Positions 33,766 through 43,649 of a stretch of 64,000 bases of DNA are shown here, piece by piece. The position numbers were made by a program, and so were the translations under genes. The notes beneath the pieces were generated by a model, which was not told the origin of the DNA, made no database searches, and saw nothing but the letters and a program-made list of their open reading frames with translations. Source of the stretch: Gammaproteobacteria bacterium (GTDB lineage: Bacteria; Pseudomonadota; Gammaproteobacteria; JABCZS01); assembly GCA_013289605.1 (NCBI GenBank), contig JABCZS010000001.1, forward strand, positions 103,625-167,624. The letters run 5' to 3'. Within the stretch, counting starts at the first letter, position 1; every line of letters starts with the position of its first letter.

Positions 33766-36159
33766 ATGCCTCCAGATCAAGCGCTGCAAGCATTATTGGC
33801 TCAATTGCTAGAAATTAATACCCACCTGGAACAACAAAATTTTGCCGCACTCTCCGCTTGTTTGCAATCCTTTAGAAAGCAATATCCATTGATGACCTTA
33901 GAGCAGGCATATAGTAAAACCTGTGTTCTCCACAACCCGACAAACCCATTATATATTCTCTTAAAATTAGGAGATAAGCCTGATTATGTATCAGCTTTAA
34001 TGAATTATGGTGCCAATCCTAACGAGGGTGTAGTGTTTAATCGGAGTGTTTATACTCCTTTTGCTTATGCGATACAGCAAGGTTATGATGGCACGATTAA
34101 AGCTATATTAGACAATGAAAATTTTATCTTTAGCGCCAATACCGTATATGCACTGTTGATGGCTGCCTCTTGCAAAAGATCAGATGTTATTAAAAAAATA
34201 CTTGGATATCACGATAGATTATCTGGTTCCATCGATGAATTACCCAGGTTCATCAGCACAACACCCTTATGGGCTGCTGTAGAAAATGATGATCCTGAAT
34301 CTGTATTCGCTTTGGTCAGTCATGGTGCCAATCCTGACCGGCATAACGGTGTACAGGGATCTACTTTTACTCCTCTTTCTTATGCAAAAGATCGAAATAA
34401 AACTCAAATCATTAAAGCCATCGATGAAGGGGAAAATAATTTTCTTATTTTTAAATTTTCACATATCACCGATCAAGCCGAGCTTAATAAATTATTTTCT
34501 CATACTATTCAGAAAGAATATATTGACAGCGTTTATCATTTTTTAAATAGCGGCAAATTACAGGCAGAAGTGATAGCTCCCTATGCAATACAGATTTATT
34601 TATTAGCCATAGCAAAAAAACGAGAAGATGTTGTTAAAATAATAATGCCACACCTGCGCAGTCAAAAAGGCGACAGTAACACCTGCCATCACCCACCCTC
34701 CTTATTTGTACTGTTCGGCGCTATTGCTGTAGCCCTGCATAACAAAGATCTTTGGGTCCTAAACATCTCGTTACAATTGTTTAGGCAGGGATATCCTTCC
34801 ATGACATTAGAAGCAGCATATAGTCAACTTCAAACTAAAACTGCTCCTCCGTTAGACGTTGCTGTAGAAATTGAAAACCTTGACTTTGCATTTACCTTAA
34901 TCAATCATGGCGCTGATCCTAATGCACGTATCAAAACTTCAGCTACTGATTTTTATACGCCTCTTTCTAAAGCAATATCACAAAAAAATATTCTAATGAT
35001 CAATGCACTATTAGACCATGAAAAGTTTGTTTATACAGACGAAACTTACACTGCATTGCGTCAAGCTGCAAAGGATAAAATGCCTGATGTTGTCAAAAAA
35101 ATTCTTAGCAAACGCATCAATTCATCTCCTCTCTTAGATAGACCAGCAAGCGGCAATGAAATGGATACAGCCCCAATCTGGCTAGCTGTAAAAAATGATG
35201 ATCCTGAATCTGTAGTCGCTTTGGTCAGTCATGGTGTTAATCCTCACAGGGCTGTCAGTGATTCAGGTAAAAGATATTTTTCTCCTCTTTCTTATGCTAA
35301 AGAACAAAATAAAGTCCAAATAGTGAATGCCATCAATGAAGGGGAAGAAAGTTATCAATTATTTCTTGCCATTAATAGAAATAACATTCAAGACATTTAT
35401 AATATTTTAAATAGAGGGAAATTTGCAGAAGTGAATATACGCCGACATGCAGACAATATACGCCCGCATGCAAGACAGCTTTATTTATTAGCAAAATCAA
35501 ATGAACAAGAAAATATTATTAGAATAATACTTCAACTACCAGGCGTTAAGGAAATGCTTTGCGCTGAAAAAATAAATAACCAAACAGTTCTCGGAAAACT
35601 TATTGATGACATTGTTGGGGATGATTTTTCCAACATCAACGCATTGCTGCCACAACCGTTTGATGAGAATACGCTACTTATTTCGGGTGCAACTAATTTA
35701 AATAATCTGTTGTTGTTTGCATGCGAGAAAATAGCTACACTAAACACCATTAATGAAATTTTAAATTTATCCGGTTTTGAATTTACAACAGAAACCATCA
35801 ATAGTGTAAAAAAAGCCATTAAACGGGAATCGAAAGAAGCGCTTGATATTGCAGAAGCAATTTTAGCAAAAAATACCCATGGTATAAATGTTGCCCTTGA
35901 TGATACCATCATTTATGGACATAGCACTGTTTTAGAAATTGCTATACACAAAAATTTACCAAACCTTGCGCGTATCATCCCAAAACAAGTGGACAGCGAG
36001 ACTCACATGACTAATGCCGAAATAGAAAACAGACTTCTTTCAAACGGAAATTTTCAGACGTGTTTAAATATTTGGCCTTCGAGAAGTAATGCAAGTGTAA
36101 CAGTGGATGTAACTAAGACCGCTAGCATTATTCCAATGTCAACCCTAGGAAAACATTAG
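33766..36159 (+). CDS. Large ankyrin-repeat protein with an internal duplication
   Basis: 797 residues, no signal peptide. Divergent ankyrin repeats fill most of it. Two halves repeat each other. LEQQNFAALSACLQSFRKQY at about 18-40 corresponds to LHNKDLWVLNISLQLFRQGY at about 324-345. AVENDDPESVFALVSHGANP at about 172 corresponds to AVKNDDPESVVALVSHGVNP at about 472. The protein therefore arose by a tandem copy of about 300 codons. The last 150 residues are unique. A host-interaction role is inferred from the class only. GAGATCATCTT precedes the ATG, a moderate Shine-Dalgarno. Confidence 0.8.
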   Translation: MPPDQALQALLAQLLEINTHLEQQNFAALSACLQSFRKQYPLMTLEQAYSKTCVLHNPTNPLYILLKLGDKPDYVSALMNYGANPNEGVVFNRSVYTPFAYAIQQGYDGTIKAILDNENFIFSANTVYALLMAASCKRSDVIKKILGYHDRLSGSIDELPRFISTTPLWAAVENDDPESVFALVSHGANPDRHNGVQGSTFTPLSYAKDRNKTQIIKAIDEGENNFLIFKFSHITDQAELNKLFSHTIQKEYIDSVYHFLNSGKLQAEVIAPYAIQIYLLAIAKKREDVVKIIMPHLRSQKGDSNTCHHPPSLFVLFGAIAVALHNKDLWVLNISLQLFRQGYPSMTLEAAYSQLQTKTAPPLDVAVEIENLDFAFTLINHGADPNARIKTSATDFYTPLSKAISQKNILMINALLDHEKFVYTDETYTALRQAAKDKMPDVVKKILSKRINSSPLLDRPASGNEMDTAPIWLAVKNDDPESVVALVSHGVNPHRAVSDSGKRYFSPLSYAKEQNKVQIVNAINEGEESYQLFLAINRNNIQDIYNILNRGKFAEVNIRRHADNIRPHARQLYLLAKSNEQENIIRIILQLPGVKEMLCAEKINNQTVLGKLIDDIVGDDFSNINALLPQPFDENTLLISGATNLNNLLLFACEKIATLNTINEILNLSGFEFTTETINSVKKAIKRESKEALDIAEAILAKNTHGINVALDDTIIYGHSTVLEIAIHKNLPNLARIIPKQVDSETHMTNAEIENRLLSNGNFQTCLNIWPSRSNASVTVDVTKTASIIPMSTLGKH

Positions 36160-36181
36160 TAAAAATTTGAAATTTCAGAAG

Positions 36182-36276
36182 GCTCTTTTTAGCATTAAAC
36201 GATAAGCAGCCGTTAATCCCGCAAGACCGGCACCGATTACAATTATTTTTTCATGCTGAGTATTCATAAATTAGAC
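36182..36276 (-). pseudogene. Fragment copy of the amine-oxidase N-terminus
   Basis: 83 bp (36192-36274) match 46192-46274 with only about three differences. They encode the start codon and the FAD-binding fingerprint IIVIGAGLAGLTAAYRLM, then run into a stop near 36180. It begins a few bases before the ATG and breaks off in coding sequence, as a recombination scar would. Confidence 0.9.
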
Positions 36277-36340
36277 GTTAGGGTTCTGTAGAGAGACTCA
36301 TGAGGGCGCTTAATAATTTATCCAAAAATGCATACGCTTG

Positions 36341-37582
36341 CTATTTGAGAGTTGGGTAGTAGCCATCCTCTAATTTCCAAATACTTTCATCCCAACTCGC
36401 TGCTTTAAATGTTTGTGCAGTTTTCATTTCAGAAGTCTTCTTCGCTTTAGGTTCATAGCTTTGATTATTGCTAATATCTGTGTACCTTGCACCAGAATAT
36501 TCTTTTCCAGTAGCTTCCTTATCAAAAAAACTACCGACAGATTTAACGCGTGGCGTGCCTTTATCTGGATTGCCTAATACACCTCTTTTGGCACAATGAC
36601 CGCTACCATTAGGCGGCATCACGTCACATTGCTTGTTGTCGCCTACCACGTTGGCTGCGTTATAAACGTTGGTCATGGTTACATTACTGCGTTTATTATT
36701 TTCTTCGGATGCCTGACCAATCAAACCGCCCGCGTATTTCTTAGTGTTAATCACGACCTGCGCGTAGCTATTATCGATATTGACGTAAGAGTGGTGAGCC
36801 ACTAAACCAATCAGTCCACCTCCATTTTTATCGGCGAACACTCCTCCTGTAGCATAGGAGCGGGAAATAGTTGTGGGTAATTGTATTTGTTCACTACTGG
36901 TGGTGATCCCGATGAGTCCGCCTGCTGCGCACGATCCATTTATGCAATTGGCATTATGGATGGTCAATGCTTCAACACTGGAGGCAAGAATTTTTACATT
37001 ATAAACGCTATTGCCAATCAGGCCCCCAGCATATTGATTGAGTGTGATATCAATTTTAGTATCCAGATGTACATTAGATAAAGTGAGATTTGAGGCAACC
37101 CCCAGGATCCCGCCTTTTGCTGCATCTGATCCACTGACGTTTAAGTTTTTGACATTAATATTATCTATCAACGCTTCATCCGCACTGCCTGCGATAAGCC
37201 CAGTGTTGGAACCTGTGGTACTGTCTCCTAGGACTATAATGTTCTCAAAATTTATATTTTGAACCATGACGGGAAAATAGACTTCATCAAGCCCCTTAAT
37301 TTGTTCAAATAATCCCGTACCCTTTTCGCCAGGATTAATGGTGAGATTAGAAATAGTATATTGATTGCCATTTAAACTCCCAGAAAAAGCACCAGGAATA
37401 GGGAGGAAATTTAACACCTGAGCACAATCAATAGAATTCACTAAATAGTATTCGCCATTATTATCCGCAATATTAGCCAGATCTTCACAAGTGGAAATGG
37501 GGTAGGATTCAGCGGCCCATACAGTACTGGCAAAAGATGCAAGCAATCCAGTCTTTACAAATAATTTCAATAGCATGTTCAT
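36341..37582 (-). CDS. Secreted GLUG-repeat protein, paralog 1
   Basis: 413 residues with a signal peptide (LLASFASTVWAAES). After a Cys-bounded N-terminal block (ISTCEDLANIADNNGEYYL ... IDCAQ) come GLUG-type repeats of the form GGLIGxxxxxxxIxxSYA, for example GGLIGLVAHHSYVNIDNSYA, predicted to form a right-handed beta-helix. It ends with SWDESIWKLEDGYYPTLK, a terminal motif shared with the paralogs at 47081 and 61984. GLUG proteins are commonly surface or secreted adhesins. GGAGATTCC lies about 11 bases before the ATG. Confidence 0.8.
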   Translation of the reverse strand: MNMLLKLFVKTGLLASFASTVWAAESYPISTCEDLANIADNNGEYYLVNSIDCAQVLNFLPIPGAFSGSLNGNQYTISNLTINPGEKGTGLFEQIKGLDEVYFPVMVQNINFENIIVLGDSTTGSNTGLIAGSADEALIDNINVKNLNVSGSDAAKGGILGVASNLTLSNVHLDTKIDITLNQYAGGLIGNSVYNVKILASSVEALTIHNANCINGSCAAGGLIGITTSSEQIQLPTTISRSYATGGVFADKNGGGLIGLVAHHSYVNIDNSYAQVVINTKKYAGGLIGQASEENNKRSNVTMTNVYNAANVVGDNKQCDVMPPNGSGHCAKRGVLGNPDKGTPRVKSVGSFFDKEATGKEYSGARYTDISNNQSYEPKAKKTSEMKTAQTFKAASWDESIWKLEDGYYPTLK

Positions 37583-37786
37583 AGTGATTTGGAATCTCCG
37601 ATCCAGTTGATTGTTTTATTATGATTTCATATTTAAATTTCATAGACCATCTGAATATTATACAGAAATTTATATAATTGTCAGGCAATTTATGCCTACC
37701 TCACCCGTTAATGACAGTCATGAATATTACTTATGCTCTTTATTATTTTATTGACACAGTTTTGTGAACACTACCGAGCAGAAAAA

Positions 37787-38581
37787 TCAAATCGTTACTT
37801 TTAGATTACGGAATTTTGTGTCGCGCCTAGTTTGCAATCCAGATTCATTATTAAGTGCTACACTCGTATTTCCTGAATTTGAATTAACAAATCCATCACT
37901 GATAGTGCGTACTGTCCCAAAGTTTGGAGCAGAATTCTGGGCAGCTAAGGCATTTCGATTCATTAAAACTTTTACTTGATTGTTTAGTGCAGCCTGGGCA
38001 TTTTCATCTTGTAAGTTATGCCCTACACCCAAAGTAGTTAATGTAGAGTTTTTTTCAACGGTTTTCAAAAATTCTTTTAAAGCATTTTCACTTATGTTAT
38101 TGCTGCAGATATCAAAAAACGTGATCGTTGGATGAGTGACTAATGCCTGAGCTAAAGCCTGTGCACCCTGATCTTGTAAGTTGTTAAACGCGAAATCTAG
38201 AGATTTTAGGTTTTTTTCCTTTAATCCTTCGGCAATGGCTTTTGCACCTGAAGCGCTCACGTTGCAACCTATGAAACGTAATCGTTGTAAATTTGGCAAG
38301 GCATCTTTTTGTTTTAACAGCTTGGCTATTTGTATTGCTTCATCGTCGCCTATTTCTTTATTCTCAGCAAAAGCATTCCCAGCAAAAGCGAGCGCTACTA
38401 TTTGAGTGTTCTTTGCTTTAATTAGTGCATCTATAATATCTAGCCTATCTTTTTTCTCAACGTAATCGAACTCGTCTTTTGCATGATTGTAAATCATATT
38501 ATCATAGAAGCTGATAGAAGTTATAGTGGAATCATTCGTATTAATTTTATCGAGCAACTGTTGTTTTTTCCGTGGATCCAT
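37787..38581 (-). CDS. Leucine-rich-repeat (ribonuclease-inhibitor type) protein
   Basis: 264 residues. Repeats of the RNI-like LRR kind: LQRLRFIGCNVSASGAKAIA, LKSLDFAFNNLQDQGAQALA and ITFFDICSNNISENALKEF, each with LxxLxxxxNxxxxxGAxxLA. This class is typical of eukaryotic proteins and bacterial effectors. No signal peptide. The last 70 residues are polar and disordered-looking. Start at 38581 is fixed by a perfect AGGAGG six bases upstream; an in-frame start at 38617 lacks one. Host protein binding is inferred. Confidence 0.85.
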   Translation of the reverse strand: MDPRKKQQLLDKINTNDSTITSISFYDNMIYNHAKDEFDYVEKKDRLDIIDALIKAKNTQIVALAFAGNAFAENKEIGDDEAIQIAKLLKQKDALPNLQRLRFIGCNVSASGAKAIAEGLKEKNLKSLDFAFNNLQDQGAQALAQALVTHPTITFFDICSNNISENALKEFLKTVEKNSTLTTLGVGHNLQDENAQAALNNQVKVLMNRNALAAQNSAPNFGTVRTISDGFVNSNSGNTSVALNNESGLQTRRDTKFRNLKVTI

Positions 38582-38751
38582 ATTAGACCTCCTATATTTA
38601 AAACAGTAAATTAACACAGCATTTCTAATATGTCAATTTAATTACTAAATATACTGATACACGCGTTATAAGTTTTAAAACTAAATATATCGCCGTTCAA
38701 ACGGTGATGGAGCTACACTAAACCGGGCACGTAAAGTAAACTAGTATTAAT

Positions 38752-38814
38752 TGGAGAGATTTTGGGGTTTCGAACCCTGGGAAGCGAGTACAGTTCAACG
38801 GTGTTCAAGACCAA
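38752..38814 (-). repeat. Truncated tRNA-Ser 3' end (att-like), copy 1
   Basis: Minus-strand reading gives a diverged 3' part of a class II tRNA: anticodon-loop region GGTCTTGAACACCG, a long variable arm, a TTCGAAA T-loop and an acceptor end TCTCTCC. The 5' half is absent. To its right lies ACTATATAAATCAATAGCTT, which recurs at the copy near 48.6 kb. The surrounding 38582-39079 gap otherwise holds no gene I can support. Confidence 0.75.
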
Positions 38815-39079
38815 GGGTTGCAAATGTATCACTATATAAATCAATAGCTTAACGATCATTCTCCTTTTTCTTCATTAACAGATCCATTAGCTCTTTGCCC
38901 GGTTAAAAATTGGAGCATTCCCCCATTTTAATTCATTATGCTTCTTCATTCATTGAACCGATAAAAAGTGGCATACCTTCTCTCTTTTTTATGATTATGC
39001 AATATAGGATAGATGGCTTCTAATCTATATACCATAATATAAATTACCCACTTACTATCTCCGTATTTTGCAAAAGCCC

Positions 39080-40696
39080 TTACTTTGTAAAACTTAAGTT
39101 TGTAGTTTTTTCATATTCAAAACCATCACTGTCATTAGAATATTCAGAAGTATTATCATCTGACTCTGCACCTGAACCATAAAAATCTCTAAGCTCAGTA
39201 TACATACTACTTTTTCCTGAGATAATCATGCCGTTTGTGCTGTAAGAAGGTTCAAAAGCAGCTGACCATGCAGGAGTTATTTTTGCAGCATTATGACTTG
39301 CATTAATATGCTTTAATTTATCATTGACAATAGGCAGATTATCAATTGTTCCTACACCCGAGACCAAAGCAAGACTTCCGTTGTGCATGGATTTATCAGC
39401 ACCATATTTTGGTGATTCACCAAAAAATTCATTATACGCTGCTAAGGCGTCAGTTATAGTTTGAGATTGCATGACCCGATCCAAAGTTAGCATTAATCCT
39501 CTCGCTTGTGCGATACCCACTGGTAATTTATCGCTTTCAATTGCTTTTGGATCAGCATATTTAAATGTGTTTCCATCAGCATCTCTATAACTTCTTGCAT
39601 TGACTTCTACATTAGTTACTAAAAATAATAAACCATTTAAAAAATCAACCCTAATTACAATGTTATTTTTAGAAGTGTCCTTCACTGCACTCGTTTCAAA
39701 ATCCAACTTAATCATTCCATCGGAATTAAAATCTGTTTGCACAAAAGGCGTAAAAGTGTTTATTCGTGCGCGCATAAGACTCGCTAATTGCTGATATCTT
39801 TCTAGTTTTAATCCGCGATTATATCCTGTCATATGACCAAACTGATCCACACAATACTTGCCATAGCTAATAGTCCAGATAAAATTATCAGCAGTCAACA
39901 AAGCATTTCCTCTTTGTCTGTTTTTTGAACTGTTAGACAATCTTAACGTTGTAGGGCCAATTTTAAAAGCAACTTCAGGCATTTCTTGATAATCTCTCAC
40001 AATGTTTTTTAAGGCAATCACTAGGCTTCTTCTTTCAAAACCAGTGATGTCTATTGCTTCCTTTGCTTTGCCAGATATTTGCCGTCTAAGCCTTAAATAT
40101 AAATTATGTGAATTTGTGCCTGGTTTTACTGGTTTTCTAAAAGAGAAAAACTTTTCAGTTGCTTTTTTTTGCCATTCAACTTCCTTCTGAACACCTTCAT
40201 TCTTTTTAGGAAAGGCATAAACTGAAGCTGGCCGTCCACTGGTAGTGTCTTTAATTTTTAATACCTTAGGTGTTTTAGTTATCGCTAAGGCTTCAATACC
40301 TGCTAATTGAGCTTCAGTTTTCTTTACCTGTTCACTGTTGTTATTATTGTTTGCATTACTCGATGAGCTTGCAACATTTCTTGCCTGATGGTCCTTAAGT
40401 AAAGATAAAATTTCTGGGCTGCTTTTCGCAAGCGAAAAATAATCAAAGTCTCCTTCATCAGACTCCATAGAAAATCCTAATTCAAGCAATTTTTTAACAG
40501 CAGGTATATTCTTGCAGTCAATGGCCACTGTCATAAGAGTCCATAACGTTACAACCTCTTCATTATCATCGAGCAAAAGAGGATCATTTTCCGAAAGCGC
40601 ATCCTCTCCTACTTCATTAATATCAAAATTGATGGGCGGCCATGTTTGAGGATCTCTGTTTTCCTTTATCCATTCTCTTACTTTTTTAATGTTCAT
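39080..40696 (-). CDS. Unknown protein with a short ankyrin-like N-terminus
   Basis: 538 residues. Residues about 45-100 look like one or two ankyrin repeats (LMTVAIDCKNIPAVKKLLEL). A Ser/Asn-rich linker follows (ASSSSNANNNNNSE). The remaining 400 residues belong to no family I recognise, and the C-terminus is Ser/Asp-rich. No signal peptide. AGGAGATAAATA precedes the ATG. It is the first gene right of the first tRNA-Ser relic and could be an effector-type protein. Confidence 0.65.
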   Translation of the reverse strand: MNIKKVREWIKENRDPQTWPPINFDINEVGEDALSENDPLLLDDNEEVVTLWTLMTVAIDCKNIPAVKKLLELGFSMESDEGDFDYFSLAKSSPEILSLLKDHQARNVASSSSNANNNNNSEQVKKTEAQLAGIEALAITKTPKVLKIKDTTSGRPASVYAFPKKNEGVQKEVEWQKKATEKFFSFRKPVKPGTNSHNLYLRLRRQISGKAKEAIDITGFERRSLVIALKNIVRDYQEMPEVAFKIGPTTLRLSNSSKNRQRGNALLTADNFIWTISYGKYCVDQFGHMTGYNRGLKLERYQQLASLMRARINTFTPFVQTDFNSDGMIKLDFETSAVKDTSKNNIVIRVDFLNGLLFLVTNVEVNARSYRDADGNTFKYADPKAIESDKLPVGIAQARGLMLTLDRVMQSQTITDALAAYNEFFGESPKYGADKSMHNGSLALVSGVGTIDNLPIVNDKLKHINASHNAAKITPAWSAAFEPSYSTNGMIISGKSSMYTELRDFYGSGAESDDNTSEYSNDSDGFEYEKTTNLSFTK

Positions 40697-40895
40697 TATT
40701 TATCTCCTATATATTTGTAATTACTTTAGATCAATAATTTTTGCTCTAAATTTTTGGTCATAATATTGCTACTTAACGGAACTAAAAAACAAAAACTATC
40801 CGCACTTTCTCTTCAACCAATTTTTGACTCAAAATATGGATTTATAAAAACAGGAACGATCCTAAGATATTAAGAAGCAAGGAACAGGTATTTCA

Positions 40896-41771
40896 TTAAA
40901 GCAGTCTTCTCGATGTTTTGTGTATCAACTGAACACTTACAATAGTCACACATATCATTATCAACAAGCCGATACTAAACAGTGGTATTGGATCAAATAG
41001 AAAAATTGAAAACATCCAAACCGTACTAAAAACAGATGTGATGATAATACTTTGGAAGATCCCGCGCCCTATAAAAACTAAAACACAAATAAGAAAGCCA
41101 GACAACACTATACCATAAAACCAAACTATATCTTGAGTCTGTGATAATTTGACACCTGCTCCAATCTCAGCGCGCTCTTTAATCCCCATTAAAGTTCGCC
41201 TTTCCATGATAAAGTGTAGAGGTACAGCAATATAATTTGCGATTTTTACCCATGGGTTTGATGTTTTAGACTCTTGTGAACGAATAACCAAGCGTGTTTG
41301 CTGATTATTCACTTTGATGAGTAAGAATGTTCCCCAATGATCCAAAACAAAAGCGTCTTGGGGTTTAACATAAAGTACTCGAAAATTATAAGGAATGATG
41401 CTGCGCTGTTCGTTAATTGACCCGCGGATTATTTCACCTACTTTTATCTCTGTAAATTCAGGTTTAATCATATCCTGGTCACGAGTATCATATCCCAGCA
41501 TTTTTTCAATAAAGTCATAACTGTAAAAGCCACCTCGATCGGCACCTAACTGTATTAACCATTTCCAAACTTCAGCTTGTGGTGCGTTGATCAATATAGC
41601 GCGGGTAGAAGTAATCATTAAATTTTCATCATCCCCAGCCATAGGCATGGAGACTTCATATTCAGAAGCACCCCAGGTAGTAATGATGGATTTTAAATAA
41701 AGATCATATATTAATAATTGTAATAGGCTTATAAAAATAATAATGAGTATAGATTTAAATAAATTCTTCAT
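40896..41771 (-). CDS. Membrane-anchored SRPBCC (polyketide-cyclase-like) protein
   Basis: 291 residues: one N-terminal membrane helix (ILIIIFISLLQLLIYDLYL), an SRPBCC ligand-binding domain with the common APQAEVWKWLIQLGADRGGFYSYD motif, and two or three C-terminal membrane helices. SRPBCC folds bind hydrophobic ligands; the partner is unknown. It follows the MFS gene by 56 bp on the same strand and may belong to the same transcript. Confidence 0.75.
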   Translation of the reverse strand: MKNLFKSILIIIFISLLQLLIYDLYLKSIITTWGASEYEVSMPMAGDDENLMITSTRAILINAPQAEVWKWLIQLGADRGGFYSYDFIEKMLGYDTRDQDMIKPEFTEIKVGEIIRGSINEQRSIIPYNFRVLYVKPQDAFVLDHWGTFLLIKVNNQQTRLVIRSQESKTSNPWVKIANYIAVPLHFIMERRTLMGIKERAEIGAGVKLSQTQDIVWFYGIVLSGFLICVLVFIGRGIFQSIIITSVFSTVWMFSIFLFDPIPLFSIGLLIMICVTIVSVQLIHKTSRRLL

Positions 41772-41827
41772 TAAGTGTGTACGCTAGGTTTTAGTCTTTT
41801 TCCATGCTTTATATATGAAATATATTA

Positions 41828-43102
41828 CTATAAAAAGTGCGTTTGAGTGATGTTGTTAGAACTGTCTTTGTTCATATAACCACTTCTCTTTTTGTATAAC
41901 CATAAACTGGCTACAATCAAACAAACGCCACCCAAAAATATCAAACCACGGGTGGTAAATAAATCTAATAAGTTAGACATAAGCCCGGTGATTGCCCATG
42001 CACAGGCTAATACTGCATTAGCTATCCCCATGGCCCAGCCTTGTGATTGCTTATCTACTGAGTCTGAAAACAGTGTGAGCATTCCGGTAAATACCATAAT
42101 ATTTACGCCAGCGATTAAAAATGCTAACACCCATTGTAATGACTCTACTGTTGCAATGGCTACGATGATTTGTCCTATTCCAGTTAATAATCCTGTTGCA
42201 ATCGCAATTGCTAATATTTTCCAAAATTTTAGCGCTAAAGGAATGCCTATTAATAAACCTACAGCAAATCCTATACCAATCATCCCTTGGACACCACCGA
42301 GTAACGCATTACTATACGCATACTCCTGTTCCATTTGTACAATAATATATTGAAAATACAAACTAAAACCCATTTGCATGAGTAGAAAAACAATCGCCAG
42401 TGTACGCACTTGTCGATGTTCAAACGCTTCGATAAAAATTTTAAAAGGGCGGGTTAATTGGATAGGTTTGCGCACTGTCACTTGATACGTTTCAGTAAAA
42501 CCAAATTGTAACCACACAAAAGCGATAACGGACAAGAAAGTTGCAATATAAAAAGGTGTAGCAAAACTAAACCAGGGACTCACTTCAGGATCTGAGGTCA
42601 CCCCACCAATAAAAGGCCCTAAAATAGTCCCTATACAATAAGATAAAGCAATGACACTCATATTCTTCGCTTTAGTATCCGCAGTACTCAAATCTGCAAT
42701 CGCCGCTTGCGCAATCGGCTGACTACCCGCCATAATCCCAGAAACTGCCCGGCCTAACATTAATAATGCAATGCTTTGTATTTCAATCGCAATGGCCATA
42801 GCAAAAAAACTTAATGCAATCCCACCCATGCAAATCATCAAAATTCGTTTTCGACCATAATTATCCGACAAATCAGCCATAAATGCAGCACCAAAAAACA
42901 TACATAGTGGATACAACATAAATCCCAAGCCCAGATAAAAATGTCGCAAATTATCTGACGTCCCCATAGCCAATAAAGGACTTTCTGCTGCTGTAAAAAT
43001 AGTAGTGAGTACCGGGTAGACTAAACCAAAACCTAGCGCATCGATAACAATAGCAAATAAACAGGGTGCAATATTTTTATAAGATATTTTGCCGTTACTC
43101 AT
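41828..43102 (-). CDS. MFS transporter, TetA-like drug/metabolite exporter
   Basis: 424 residues with 12 predicted membrane helices. Motif A between TM2 and TM3 reads DLSDNYGRKRILM, and GPFIGGVTSDPEVSPW sits near TM5, as in tetracycline-type exporters. The substrate is unknown. The ATG lies 1 bp after the stop of the 127-residue gene, with AAGGATTGAA upstream, so the two are translationally coupled. Confidence 0.88.
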   Translation of the reverse strand: MSNGKISYKNIAPCLFAIVIDALGFGLVYPVLTTIFTAAESPLLAMGTSDNLRHFYLGLGFMLYPLCMFFGAAFMADLSDNYGRKRILMICMGGIALSFFAMAIAIEIQSIALLMLGRAVSGIMAGSQPIAQAAIADLSTADTKAKNMSVIALSYCIGTILGPFIGGVTSDPEVSPWFSFATPFYIATFLSVIAFVWLQFGFTETYQVTVRKPIQLTRPFKIFIEAFEHRQVRTLAIVFLLMQMGFSLYFQYIIVQMEQEYAYSNALLGGVQGMIGIGFAVGLLIGIPLALKFWKILAIAIATGLLTGIGQIIVAIATVESLQWVLAFLIAGVNIMVFTGMLTLFSDSVDKQSQGWAMGIANAVLACAWAITGLMSNLLDLFTTRGLIFLGGVCLIVASLWLYKKRSGYMNKDSSNNITQTHFL

Positions 43103-43103
43103 T

Positions 43104-43487
43104 TCAATCCTTGGAGGCTTTAAAGCTCATCATAATCATCACTTGGGCTGCCAGAATCAGCAAAGCAATTGTGGCCAGTATCGTAAATTCCGTGACATAG
43201 GTGGCACGTTGAATATTCATAAAAATACCTGCTGCTGCAACATGGGCGCCCATATAGGCGATGACGATGGTAAATAATCGGCTAAAAATTGGGCAAATGG
43301 GTAATACCATAATGAGTCCAATTAAGCCGATGGATGCCCGAATGGTTCGACAATAGACACACACTTCAAAAATACCTACAGATTCCATGAACTGGGTAAT
43401 AATAAAAATTAGTATACCGATTAAACCTATCCAGCGTATATTCTTCTGCACGTCAAAATGATGGCATTTTTTGAGTAAATGTTTCAT
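43104..43487 (-). CDS. Small four-helix membrane protein, DsbB-like
   Basis: 127 residues, four hydrophobic helices. The first loop contains EVCVYCRTIR, a CxxC pair followed by Arg, in the place where DsbB has CVLCxxER. This suggests a thiol-quinone oxidoreductase-like role, but DsbB's second Cys pair is not obvious. First gene of the run DsbB-like, MFS, SRPBCC. Confidence 0.5.
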   Translation of the reverse strand: MKHLLKKCHHFDVQKNIRWIGLIGILIFIITQFMESVGIFEVCVYCRTIRASIGLIGLIMVLPICPIFSRLFTIVIAYMGAHVAAAGIFMNIQRATYVTEFTILATIALLILAAQVMIMMSFKASKD

Positions 43488-43510
43488 TGCTTAAGTTCCC
43501 TTATTTAGTA

Positions 43511-43611
43511 CAGGACTTACGAAAAATACGGCGGTTAGAGTATTTTTTTGCTCATGGCTGTCGCAAAATCGCCAAAACATACTCTAACCGCCGTATTTTT
43601 CGTAAGTCCTG
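43511..43611. mobile_element. MITE-like element with perfect 33-bp terminal inverted repeats
   Basis: Arms 43511-43543 (CAGGACTTACGAAAAATACG...) and 43579-43611 are exact reverse complements with a 35-bp centre. The element is flanked on both sides by TAGTA (43506-43510 and 43612-43616), a 5-bp target duplication. No transposase inside. The ends resemble those of DDE-type insertion sequences, so it was probably moved in trans. Confidence 0.9.
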
Positions 43612-43649
43612 TAGTAAAATAATAGTCGAAAATCTTCACTCTTGTATAT

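Noticed and set aside
35532..35912. 126-codon minus-strand frame
   Set aside because: Antisense to the large ankyrin gene, no family resemblance.
41892..42353. 153-codon plus-strand frame
   Set aside because: Lies wholly antisense to the MFS transporter, lacks a Shine-Dalgarno and looks like mirrored hydrophobic codons.
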